Under the pieces are notes generated by a model that worked only from the letters and a program-made list of their open reading frames with translations, was not told where the DNA came from and did not search any database. A stretch of DNA of 7,163 nt from 1-14-2-50-31-20 sp964617555 (lineage in GTDB: Bacteria; Bacteroidota; Ignavibacteria; Ignavibacteriales; Melioribacteraceae). Every line of letters starts with the position of its first letter. The stretch's first letter is position 1. Location of the stretch: the NCBI GenBank assembly GCA_964617555.1, contig CAZTYP010000075.1:1-7163 (forward strand), written 5' to 3'. This document shows, piece after piece, positions 1 to 6,162 of this stretch. A program made the translations under genes and the position numbers.

Positions 1-1
1 G

Positions 2-199
2 ACAGACAAATTTATTTTTCCTCCGTACGATTTCAAAATTGTTGATAAACTTATTACCAATTTCCATCAACCCGAATCTACTTTGTTAATGCTTACAGCT
101 GCATTTGCCGGCTACGATTTAATGATGAAAGGATATCGCAAAGCTCTTAAAGAACGATATCGTTTTTTAAGTTACGGCGATGCAATGCTTATAATTTAA
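2..199 (+). CDS. queA: QueA, S-adenosylmethionine:tRNA ribosyltransferase-isomerase (C-terminal fragment)
   Basis: The gene is cut by the left edge, leaving 65 residues and a TAA stop in frame 2. The fragment carries the family's C-terminal signature: I-T-N-F-H-Q-P-E-S-T-L-L-M-L followed by A-A-F-A-G, then Y-R-K-A-L, and the ending R-Y-R-F-L-S-Y-G-D-A-M-L-I. In known QueA proteins this end is very highly conserved. The enzyme moves the ribosyl part of S-adenosylmethionine onto 7-aminomethyl-7-deazaguanine in the tRNA wobble position, giving epoxyqueuosine, and acts in the cytoplasm. Start codon and N-terminal part lie outside the window. No frameshift is visible in what remains. The following 83-base spacer holds a long hairpin, so queA probably ends a transcription unit or is separated from ispD by a processing or attenuation site. 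Confidence 0.95.
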   Translation, partial: TDKFIFPPYDFKIVDKLITNFHQPESTLLMLTAAFAGYDLMMKGYRKALKERYRFLSYGDAMLII

Positions 200-209
200 A
201 ATATTAAAC

Positions 210-258
210 GGTTGCCTTAAAATTTAATGCATATATCCGGCATTTTTTTGAGGCAACC
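210..258 (+). terminator. Long imperfect hairpin between queA and ispD, candidate terminator
   Basis: The outer arms GGTTGCCT (210-217) and AGGCAACC (251-258) are perfect reverse complements. Pairing continues inward with a T-G wobble (218/250), four A-T pairs (219-222 with 246-249), a 3-against-1 internal loop, and five more pairs (AATGC 226-230 with GCATT 240-244) closing a 9-base loop. That makes about 18 pairs in 49 bases. The T run at 243-249 lies inside the 3' half, so a short AATGC/GCATT hairpin followed by seven Ts could act as an intrinsic terminator by itself; the full hairpin is followed only by TTTATT. It lies 10 bases after the queA stop and 24 bases before the ispD start. Termination is inferred; an mRNA-end stabilising hairpin is the alternative. 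Confidence 0.55.
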
Positions 259-282
259 TTTATTAATCCTAATAAAATAATT

Positions 283-969
283 ATGACTACTTATGCACTA
301 ATACCATCCGGAGGAATCGGCAGCAGACTCAAAGCCGCTTTACCCAAACAATATATTAAAGTAGGGGAAAAAGAAATTATTGCCTATACTCTCGAAATTT
401 TTCAAAATTGCGATTTAATAGACCGAATTATTGTTGCCGCCCAACCGGAATTTTTTCCGCTTCTTAACACAATTAAAGAGAAATATAAAATATCCAAACT
501 CATCAAAATTGTGGAAGGCGGCAAAGAACGGCAACACTCCGTTTACAATGCTCTGATAGCCACAAATGCAAACGACAATGATATTATTGCCGTTCACGAT
601 GCTGCCCGCCCACTTCTTACACGAAAAATTCTACATAAGGCATTAAGTCAAGCAAAAATTTTTAACAATGTTATTGTTGCAAAAAAGGGAACCGATACTC
701 TTGTATCCGGTGATGAATTTATTAACGGATACTTGGATAGAAATACTGTTTACAATGTTCAAACCCCTCAAATATCCCGCTATAAAATTTTGCTGGATGC
801 TATGAAAGCGGCATTTAGCAAGAATTTTATTGGCACTGACGAATCAATGCTATTATATAAAAACGGAAATAAAATAAAAATAACCGAGGGTTCGCTTTTG
901 AACTTCAAGATAACAACTGCGGAAGACCTTGACCTTTTCAAAATTATTCATGATATTGAAACAATTTGA
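283..969 (+). CDS. ispD: IspD, 2-C-methyl-D-erythritol 4-phosphate cytidylyltransferase
   Basis: This enzyme couples CTP to 2-C-methyl-D-erythritol 4-phosphate, giving CDP-methylerythritol in the MEP route to isoprenoids; it is cytoplasmic. The 228 residues match the usual size (E. coli IspD has 236). The glycine-rich CTP loop P-S-G-G-I-G-S-R is at 8-15, followed by P-K-Q-Y at 21-24; R15 and K22 sit where the family has its catalytic Arg and Lys. V-H-D-A-A-R-P is at 104-110, D-R-N at 152-154 (R153 aligns with E. coli R157), and a T-D-E motif and N-F-K-I-T at 207-211 follow (K209 aligns with E. coli K213). The related TarI (CDP-ribitol) family was considered, but the H-D-A-A-R-P and D-R-N motifs favour IspD. 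The loop reads P-S-G-G rather than the common P-A-A-G. The ATG start leaves the expected short lead-in; no Shine-Dalgarno site is visible. plsY follows after 51 bases. Confidence 0.95.
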   Translation: MTTYALIPSGGIGSRLKAALPKQYIKVGEKEIIAYTLEIFQNCDLIDRIIVAAQPEFFPLLNTIKEKYKISKLIKIVEGGKERQHSVYNALIATNANDNDIIAVHDAARPLLTRKILHKALSQAKIFNNVIVAKKGTDTLVSGDEFINGYLDRNTVYNVQTPQISRYKILLDAMKAAFSKNFIGTDESMLLYKNGNKIKITEGSLLNFKITTAEDLDLFKIIHDIETI

Positions 970-1020
970 AAATAAAATTGTTATACACTCTCAAAGATTA
1001 TTAAAAATACAGGAAATTTT

Positions 1021-1683
1021 ATGTTAAATTTAATCTTCATAGTAATATTATCGTATTTGGTAGGTTCAATTCCCACAAGTATTATTGTAAGTAAATTAGC
1101 CAGAGGTATAGATATTAGAGAACACGGCAGCGGTAACGCAGGAGGCTCAAATGTTTTCAGAGTACTTGGATGGAAATACGGAATTGCTGTTATTCTTCTT
1201 GATGCATTAAAAGGTGTTATTGCTGTTTTATTGGTTGCACGTTTGTATTACGGAAATTTCCCGTTCCACAACGCAACCCCATTCGACGATTTTACTTTAG
1301 TACAAATTATTGCCGGTATATCGGCAGTTCTTGGACATATATGGACAATTTTTGCCGGCTTTAAAGGCGGTAAAGGGATTGCTACTGGTATGGGATTTCT
1401 TATCTCAATTGTAACCGTCGATTTGCTTTTTGCATTAGTTGTTTTTACTGTTGTCGTATCCATTTCCAGATACATCTCTTTGGGTTCTTTGGCAGCCGCT
1501 TTCTCAATTCCGTTAATTATGATTATCCGAGAAAATATTTTTGGCGTTGATATTTCCGGCTATCATACTATTTTACCGTTTACAATTTTTATTGCCTTGC
1601 TTGTTGCTTATACACATAAAGCAAACATAAAACGGTTATTGAACGGAAACGAAAATAAAATTACAATTTCAAAAAAGAAATAG
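1021..1683 (+). CDS. plsY: PlsY, acyl-phosphate:glycerol-3-phosphate acyltransferase
   Basis: This inner-membrane enzyme transfers an acyl group from acyl phosphate (made by PlsX, not seen here) to the sn-1 position of glycerol-3-phosphate, giving lysophosphatidic acid, the first step of phospholipid synthesis. The 220 residues are slightly longer than E. coli PlsY (205) and contain several hydrophobic segments, the first at about 2-23. Family motifs are in order: G-S-I-P-T-S at 15-20, H-G-S-G-N-A-G-G-S-N at 35-44 with R47, then G-H-I-W, F-K-G-G-K-G-I-A-T at 114-122 (the phosphate-binding glycine loop), and a terminal H-K-A-N-I-K-R-L-L-N-G-N-E motif near the C-terminus. Motif 1 reads G-G-S-N where most homologues have G-A-T-N. 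A Shine-Dalgarno-like AGGAA (1011-1015) stands 5 bases before the ATG. gpsA, which makes its substrate, begins 4 bases after the stop. Confidence 0.95.
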   Translation: MLNLIFIVILSYLVGSIPTSIIVSKLARGIDIREHGSGNAGGSNVFRVLGWKYGIAVILLDALKGVIAVLLVARLYYGNFPFHNATPFDDFTLVQIIAGISAVLGHIWTIFAGFKGGKGIATGMGFLISIVTVDLLFALVVFTVVVSISRYISLGSLAAAFSIPLIMIIRENIFGVDISGYHTILPFTIFIALLVAYTHKANIKRLLNGNENKITISKKK

Positions 1684-1687
1684 TATT

Positions 1688-2689
1688 ATGAAAATTTCAG
1701 TTTTAGGAGGAGGAAGTTGGGGCACGGCTCTGGCTATAATTTTAAGTAATAACGGTCATGATGTTACTCTTTGGGAATATAATAAGCATTATGCAAAAGA
1801 TTTAAAAAAACACTATGAGAACAAAGTGTTTTTACCGGGCGTTAAACTCCCCCGCGAAATTAAAATAACACACTCATTAAGTGATGCCGCACTTAACCAA
1901 CATATGATTGTAATTGCAATCCCTACGCAATTTATTCGCAGCGTGCTTAAGCAAATAAAAAAAATGCCTTTTAAAAATATTACTTTTGTCAGTGTATCAA
2001 AAGGGATTGAAAAAGAAACATTACTTACGGTTGACCATATTATTGAAGAGGAATTGGGAATTGATAAAGATTTGATTGGTGTTCTTTCGGGGCCCAGCCA
2101 TGCGGAGGAAGTCAGCCGTAAAATTCCCACTGCTGTTGTTGCCGCTTCAATAAATCTTGATACCGCAATAGAAATACAAACCGCTTTTGCAAATTCCTAT
2201 TTTAGAGTATACTCTTCCACTGATATTATCGGCGTGGAACTTGGCGGAGCATTAAAAAATGTTATTGCCGTGGGTGCGGGAATTATCGACGGGGCAAAAT
2301 TCGGAGATAATACAAAAGCCGCAATAATGACACGTGGCATCGCGGAAATCTCACGCCTCGGAGTTCAACTTGGAGCAAAGCCGGAAACTTTTGCCGGACT
2401 TTCCGGTATGGGTGATTTGATTGTTACATGTATGAGCAAACACAGCCGAAACCGTTATGTGGGAGAACAAGTGGGAATGGGAAAAAAACTTCCCGAAGTT
2501 CTTAAATCAATGAAAATGGTAGCCGAAGGAGTGGAAACTTGCAAATCCGTACATCAACTTGCGGCAAAACACCAAATTGATGTACCTATTGCAAACGCTG
2601 TTTACAACATTCTGTTTAACGAAAAAGACCCTATCAAAGTAACTTACGATTTAATGGCACGTGGAATGAAAGCCGAATTGGAATATTAA
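1688..2689 (+). CDS. gpsA: GpsA, NAD(P)-dependent glycerol-3-phosphate dehydrogenase
   Basis: This cytoplasmic enzyme reduces dihydroxyacetone phosphate to sn-glycerol-3-phosphate, the backbone for phospholipids and the acceptor used by PlsY encoded just upstream. The 333 residues equal the normal family length (E. coli 339). The N-terminal Rossmann loop is G-G-G-S-W-G at 7-12, S-G-P-S-H-A-E-E-V is at 134-142, and the catalytic lysine is K190 in G-A-L-K-N. Next come F-G-D-N-T-K-A-A-I-M-T-R-G and G-L-S-G-M-G-D-L-I-V-T-C in the C-terminal helical domain, then S-R-N-R-Y-V-G. All expected active-site motifs are present. The ATG is 4 bases after the plsY stop, so the two are almost certainly co-transcribed and perhaps translationally coupled; there is no strong Shine-Dalgarno site, only a purine-rich stretch at the end of plsY. 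Confidence 0.97.
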   Translation: MKISVLGGGSWGTALAIILSNNGHDVTLWEYNKHYAKDLKKHYENKVFLPGVKLPREIKITHSLSDAALNQHMIVIAIPTQFIRSVLKQIKKMPFKNITFVSVSKGIEKETLLTVDHIIEEELGIDKDLIGVLSGPSHAEEVSRKIPTAVVAASINLDTAIEIQTAFANSYFRVYSSTDIIGVELGGALKNVIAVGAGIIDGAKFGDNTKAAIMTRGIAEISRLGVQLGAKPETFAGLSGMGDLIVTCMSKHSRNRYVGEQVGMGKKLPEVLKSMKMVAEGVETCKSVHQLAAKHQIDVPIANAVYNILFNEKDPIKVTYDLMARGMKAELEY

Positions 2690-2750
2690 ACCTTTTCTTT
2701 ACTTATTTCTCTTTTTATATTGCCTGTAAAAAATTACACCGGTAGTAATA

Positions 2751-4928
2751 ATGGCTGTTACATTAGAGAGTAAAGTTCAGTATTTAAAATCCATAGGGCC
2801 TAAGAAAGCCGAAATACTTTCACGCAGTGGAATTGAAACCGTCCGTGATTTATTATATTTTTTCCCTACCCGTTACCTCGACAGAACAACCATCATCAAT
2901 TCTTCGCAATTATATAAATACGTTGCCGCCGGATATAACAACGAGATAACAATTATAGGAAAAGTTGTTGATACCGAAGAGATCCGTTACGGACGTAAAA
3001 GTATTTTTAAAGTTTCGTTTAAAGATGATAAAGGGTTTTTCGAATCTGTTTGGTTTAAGGGAATTAGATATTTCAAAAATCGCTTTAAAATTGATGAGCA
3101 TTACGCAATATCCGGCAAACCGGTTATAACCAAATACGGGCATCTCCAATTTGCTCATCCAGATTTTGATAAACTCGATTCAGTTGAATCGCTTGAATTT
3201 ATGAACACCGGTAAAATTATTCCGTTTTACAAAATACCTGCGGAATTAAAAAAACTAAAACTTACCGATTTAAGCTTACGCCGTGTAATCGCTTCTGCCG
3301 TTAAAACTTGTTTGGAAGATATTACGGAAACCCTTCCCGAACAAATTATTACCGACAATAAACTGCTTTCCCTCAAATCAACAATACGCAATAAACACTT
3401 TCCGGAAAGTACGGGATTACTGGAACGAGCTGATTATCGATTAAAGTTCGAAGAGTTTTTCTATATCCAATCTATTGTTGCCCTTAAAAAAAAATATAAT
3501 AAGGAACGGCGTAAAGGATTTAACTACAAAGTAAATCTCCCTTCGGTTAAAAATTTTCTTAACTCCCTCCCTTTTCAACTAACAAACGCACAATTGAAAA
3601 CTTTGCACCAAATCCGTTTGGATATGGAAAGCGAAACACCGATGAACAGATTGGTGCAAGGCGATGTGGGAAGCGGCAAAACAATTGTCGCCTTAATTGC
3701 ATTGCTGATAGCGGTTTCCAACAATAAACAAGCCGCTTTTATGGCTCCTACGGAAATTTTGGCAATACAACATTTTCATAATTTCAAAAAACTGTTAAAA
3801 AACTTTCCTATCGATATTGAACTTTTGATTGGAGGGCAAAAAGCCGCCGAAAAAAATTCCGTACATAAAAAAATACAAACCGGTAAAACCGCTATATATG
3901 TGGGAACTCATGCACTAATAGAAGAAAAAGCGGAATTCGCAAATCTCGGATTGGTAATAATTGACGAACAACATAGATTCGGAGTTGCACAACGTTCTAA
4001 TTTAATTACAAAATCTTCAGCTCCGGATGTTTTGGTAATGACAGCGACACCGATTCCGCGAACTTTAACCATGACTATATACGGAGATTTAGACCTTTCC
4101 GTTATTGACGAATTACCTGCAAACAGAAAGCCGGTTAAAACATATTTGCGTAGCGACAAAAGTTTAAATAAAATTTACAATTTTATAATTGATAATGTTA
4201 ATAAGGGCTTACAAGCATTTATTGTTTATCCGCTTGTTGAAGAATCCGATAAATTGGAATTAAAAGCCGCAGAATCTTATTACGAAAACTTAAAAAACAA
4301 TGCTTTCAAAAATCTGCGTGTCGGATTAATTCACGGGAAAATGAAATGGGACGAAAAACAATCTGTAATGCAACGCTTTGCCGATAAAAAATTCGATATC
4401 CTTATTGCTACTACTGTAATTGAAGTGGGTATCGATATACCGAATGCAAACATTATGGTAATAAACGATGCACATCGTTTCGGGTTATCGCAACTCCATC
4501 AACTTAGAGGGCGCATTGGACGCGGGACAGAACAAGGTTACTGTATTTTGGTAACTTATGATGAATTGAGTAAAAAACAAAACGATTCCGTTTTTAGTTT
4601 CAACTTTTTATCAGATGCGGAAATACAAAAGAACAAAACAATAATCCGTTTAAATGCTCTTGTAAATACTACAGACGGTTTCAAACTTGCGGAAATAGAT
4701 ATGAAATTAAGAGGGCCAGGTGATATTTACGGATTAAAGCAAAGCGGCTTGCCCGATTTCAAATATGCCAATCTTGTTGAAGACCAAGCAATATTAATAA
4801 AAGCAAAAAAAACAGCTTTTAACATAATTGATAAAGACCCCAAACTATCTTTGGGACAAAACAGAATTATCAAAACAATTATCTTGCAACAATACAAAAA
4901 TCATTTACATTTTTCTAATATTGCTTAA
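2751..4928 (+). CDS. recG: RecG, ATP-dependent DNA helicase
   Basis: RecG is a superfamily 2 translocase that remodels stalled replication forks, D-loops, R-loops and Holliday junctions. The 725 residues are a little longer than E. coli RecG (693). The N-terminal third has L-K-S-I-G-P-K-K-A near residue 14 (helix-hairpin-helix-like), D-L-L-Y-F-F-P-T-R-Y-L-D-R-T, and an OB-fold wedge region (about 60-160) that binds branched DNA. Helicase motifs follow: Walker A G-D-V-G-S-G-K-T at 304-311, the D-E-Q-H box at 405-408, T-A-T-P-I-P-R-T-L from 431, and motif VI R-G-R-I-G-R-G at 586-592. The TRG-region signature L-R-G-P-G-D-I-Y-G-L-K-Q-S-G at about 653-666 distinguishes RecG from other helicases such as Mfd. 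The frame is intact. It lies 61 bases after gpsA with no clear terminator between them, so it probably shares the ispD-plsY-gpsA transcript. Its function has no evident link to the lipid genes. Confidence 0.97.
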   Translation: MAVTLESKVQYLKSIGPKKAEILSRSGIETVRDLLYFFPTRYLDRTTIINSSQLYKYVAAGYNNEITIIGKVVDTEEIRYGRKSIFKVSFKDDKGFFESVWFKGIRYFKNRFKIDEHYAISGKPVITKYGHLQFAHPDFDKLDSVESLEFMNTGKIIPFYKIPAELKKLKLTDLSLRRVIASAVKTCLEDITETLPEQIITDNKLLSLKSTIRNKHFPESTGLLERADYRLKFEEFFYIQSIVALKKKYNKERRKGFNYKVNLPSVKNFLNSLPFQLTNAQLKTLHQIRLDMESETPMNRLVQGDVGSGKTIVALIALLIAVSNNKQAAFMAPTEILAIQHFHNFKKLLKNFPIDIELLIGGQKAAEKNSVHKKIQTGKTAIYVGTHALIEEKAEFANLGLVIIDEQHRFGVAQRSNLITKSSAPDVLVMTATPIPRTLTMTIYGDLDLSVIDELPANRKPVKTYLRSDKSLNKIYNFIIDNVNKGLQAFIVYPLVEESDKLELKAAESYYENLKNNAFKNLRVGLIHGKMKWDEKQSVMQRFADKKFDILIATTVIEVGIDIPNANIMVINDAHRFGLSQLHQLRGRIGRGTEQGYCILVTYDELSKKQNDSVFSFNFLSDAEIQKNKTIIRLNALVNTTDGFKLAEIDMKLRGPGDIYGLKQSGLPDFKYANLVEDQAILIKAKKTAFNIIDKDPKLSLGQNRIIKTIILQQYKNHLHFSNIA

Positions 4929-5003
4929 CCAAATCAATCCGTGAAAAGTTCCGTAAAAACTACGTTTTAAGAAATGCTATTCCAACAACCTGACCCTTCA
5001 GCT

Positions 5004-5113
5004 TATTCCTACAACGTGATAATACCACAAATCCATAATTACTCCATCTTTTAATAAAACAGAACCCAATCCTTAATAGGTTGGTATTAACTTTGCAAAA
5101 AATTGTAGGAATA
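5004..5113. repeat. Nested inverted repeats, possible structured RNA
   Basis: The arms TATTCCTACAA (5004-5014) and TTGTAGGAATA (5103-5113) are perfect reverse complements over 11 bases. Inside them TAATACCA (5020-5027) and TGGTATTA (5082-5089) match perfectly over 8 bases. A local hairpin at 5066-5084 (CCAA and CCT pairing with AGG and TTGG around a TAAT loop, one bulged T) shares bases 5082-5084 with the 8-bp stem, so those two pairings exclude each other. No T tract directly follows the right outer arm, so a simple terminator is unlikely. It could be a small RNA, a recG 3' end structure, or the remnant of a small palindromic element. Function unknown. Confidence 0.5.
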
Positions 5114-5123
5114 CTACTAAAAT

Positions 5124-5175
5124 TCAATTAACCCACTTAGGGTATTAGTTGGTAAAATTTCTTATTTTTCTTTTT
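5124..5175 (+). terminator. Candidate intrinsic terminator downstream of recG
   Basis: ACCC (5131-5134) pairs with GGGT (5140-5143) around a 5-base loop. After a 2-base bulge (5144-5145) the stem continues with 5124-5130 against 5146-5152, seven pairs of which two are G-T wobbles. After TAAAA comes a strongly T-rich tract (5158-5175). The stem is weak and the T tract is offset by five bases, so this is tentative. The same tract may instead serve as an AT-rich upstream element for the promoter that follows. Confidence 0.35.
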
Positions 5176-5189
5176 GGAATTTATTTTTG

Positions 5190-5219
5190 TTGAAAAACAA
5201 AATTAATCTACCGTATAGT
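5190..5219 (+). promoter_or_regulatory. Sigma70-like promoter for the LytR_C-rsfS-argS group
   Basis: A -35-like TTGAAA (5190-5195) and a -10-like TATAGT (5214-5219) are separated by 18 bases, and a T-rich tract lies directly upstream. Transcription would begin near 5225-5228, about 10-13 bases before the first possible start codon, so the leader would be very short or the downstream ATG at 5313 would be used. The position in the only long gap of the window supports it. If the organism uses the Bacteroidetes-type consensus (TTTG and TAnnTTTG), this match would mean less. Confidence 0.45.
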
Positions 5220-5237
5220 ATTTATTATTAAAAAACT

Positions 5238-5741
5238 TTGAATATAAATTTGGTATCACGAAACAAAAAAAATATTTCCGCAAATAATGCCAAAGCATCA
5301 TTCAATAATTATATGCTGAATGTATTAATTTTTCTTCTTACGACCGTAATAATTTACTTATCCTATTCCCTTTTCATTAAAATGAATAACGGGGATAACC
5401 CTGATATAGAAATTCAAGCGGTAAAAAACAAACATGCGGAAATTATTCAAGCGGAAGTGCTTAACGGATGCGGTGTAAGCGGTGTTGCAGACAGATTTAC
5501 CGATTTTTTACGTGAGAATAATGTTGACGTTGTGAAAACAGGTAATTATATAAGATTTGATGTTGACGAAACAATTGTAATAGACAGAGCCGGTAATTTG
5601 GATAATGCAAAATATATTGCAAAATTGCTGAAAGTAAAAAAAGGAAATGCTTTTACTCAATTAAATAACGATTACTTCGTTGATGTTACCATCATAATAG
5701 GAAGAGATTATTTTAAACAATCACCAATAAAAAAGGATTAA
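5238..5741 (+). CDS. Single-pass membrane protein with LytR C-terminal (LytR_C) domain
   Basis: The 167 residues fall into three parts: a Lys/Asn-rich N-terminal tail (1-25), one hydrophobic membrane segment (about 27-47), and a C-terminal domain (about 68-163) resembling LytR_C. That domain begins with A-E-V-L-N-G-C-G-V-S-G-V-A (about 72-83), as in the usual V-L-N-G-x-G-x-x-G-x-A pattern, and ends with V-D-V-T-I-I-I-G-R-D-Y. The catalytic LytR-CpsA-Psr domain is absent. The tail is expected in the cytoplasm and the domain outside the inner membrane. Molecular function is not established. No Shine-Dalgarno site is visible. In-frame TTG codons at 5238 and 5250 come soon after an in-frame stop (5229-5231); the first ATG is 5313, at residue 26, which would start the protein at the membrane segment. 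I keep the TTG at 5238 but am unsure. rsfS starts 3 bases after the stop. Confidence 0.8.
   Translation: MNINLVSRNKKNISANNAKASFNNYMLNVLIFLLTTVIIYLSYSLFIKMNNGDNPDIEIQAVKNKHAEIIQAEVLNGCGVSGVADRFTDFLRENNVDVVKTGNYIRFDVDETIVIDRAGNLDNAKYIAKLLKVKKGNAFTQLNNDYFVDVTIIIGRDYFKQSPIKKD
5732..5737 (+). promoter_or_regulatory. Shine-Dalgarno site that fixes the rsfS TTG start
   Basis: AAAGGA lies inside the last codons of the LytR_C gene and is 7 bases before the TTG at 5745. The upstream stop at 5739-5741 is in the same frame as rsfS, so translation cannot begin earlier. This supports TTG as the start and suggests translational coupling. Confidence 0.7.
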
Positions 5742-5744
5742 ATT

Positions 5745-6098
5745 TTGGAAGGTAAAGAATTTGCCGAAAGAATTGCAGAACTGATTCTTTCAAAAAAGGG
5801 TTACGATATTCATATTTTGGATTTACGCGGACTCTCCTCGATAACTGATTTTTTTGTTGTTTGCTCCGCAGATTCCGATGTACAAGTTAAAGCTATTGCC
5901 GATGAAATAGATGATAAATTGCGAGATGTTGGAAATAAATGTCATTTCAAAGAGGGATATAACACACTAAACTGGGTATTGATGGATTACTTTGATGTAA
6001 TTGTTCATATCTTTAAAAAAGATGCTCGCGAGTTTTACAATCTCGAAAAGCTTTGGGCTGATGCCCCTGTTGAAATTATTAGCGATGAAGCAAAATAA
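5745..6098 (+). CDS. rsfS: RsfS, ribosomal silencing factor (Iojap/YbeB family)
   Basis: RsfS binds ribosomal protein uL14 on the large subunit and blocks joining to the small subunit, lowering translation when nutrients are short. The 117 residues are typical (E. coli 105). Family motifs are in order: D-I-H-I-L-D-L-R-G-L at 21-30, T-D-F-F-V-V-C-S-A at 34-42, Q-V-K-A-I-A-D at 47-53, then E-G-Y at 70-72, W77 with V-L-M-D-Y-F-D-V-I-V-H-I-F at 78-90, and R95-E-F-Y-N-L-E-K-L-W104 with D-A-P following. The start is TTG, with AAAGGA 7 bases upstream and an in-frame stop one codon before it. It is separated from the LytR_C gene by only 3 bases, so co-expression is very likely. argS follows after 64 bases. 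Confidence 0.96.
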   Translation: MEGKEFAERIAELILSKKGYDIHILDLRGLSSITDFFVVCSADSDVQVKAIADEIDDKLRDVGNKCHFKEGYNTLNWVLMDYFDVIVHIFKKDAREFYNLEKLWADAPVEIISDEAK

Positions 6099-6151
6099 AA
6101 AATTAAGATATACAACTTTTTCCCTGTTACAAATTTTAGTATATAATAATT

Positions 6152-6157
6152 AAGGAG
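6152..6157 (+). promoter_or_regulatory. Shine-Dalgarno site that fixes the argS TTG start
   Basis: AAGGAG, the strongest ribosome-binding site in the window, ends 5 bases before TTG at 6163. An in-frame TAA at 6151-6153 excludes an earlier start, and the first in-frame ATG lies more than 40 codons downstream, well inside the conserved N-terminal domain. Confidence 0.85.
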
Positions 6158-6162
6158 TAAAA

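Larger units (their letters stand above)
4929..5237. other. 309-base gene-free region between recG and the LytR_C gene
   Basis: I see no convincing coding sequence in either direction; frames are broken by frequent stops and the longest peptides are very short. From left to right it holds: a small AAAAC/GTTTT hairpin at 4956-4968; a large inverted repeat at 5004-5113; an imperfect hairpin at 5124-5152 followed by a T-rich tract to about 5175; and a sigma70-like promoter at 5190-5219. The two last elements suggest that transcription from recG stops here and a new unit begins. The inverted repeat is not explained by either. Confidence 0.7.

Noticed and set aside
255..282. Possible promoter for ispD (TTGAGG with TAAAAT)
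   Set aside because: Spacing is 19 bases and transcription would begin at or after the start codon. A promoter for ispD may lie upstream within queA, but I cannot identify one.
1813..2130. Minus-strand 105-codon open frame inside gpsA
   Set aside because: The plus strand encodes the conserved S-G-P-S-H-A-E-E-V region of GpsA here. The antisense frame shows no family pattern.
2690..2750. Possible promoter before recG (TTGCCT, 17 bases, TAGTAA)
   Set aside because: The -10 match is poor and it abuts the ATG, which would leave almost no leader. The spacer is simply pyrimidine- and AT-rich.
5088..5095. TAACTTTG, an exact match to the Bacteroidetes -7 element TAnnTTTG
   Set aside because: There is no TTTG about 19 bases upstream, it overlaps the right arm of the inverted repeat, and no gene starts shortly downstream. 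It remains possible if the inverted-repeat region carries its own promoter.
5004..5113. Insertion-sequence or MITE call for the inverted repeat
   Set aside because: No target-site duplication is evident at its ends, no transposase is nearby and no second copy exists in the window. I kept it only as an unexplained repeat.
6142..6147. Perfect TATAAT as a promoter for argS
   Set aside because: No recognisable -35 hexamer lies 16-18 bases upstream, and transcription would start inside or at the ribosome-binding site (6152-6157), destroying it. TATAAT is easily found by chance in AT-rich spacers.
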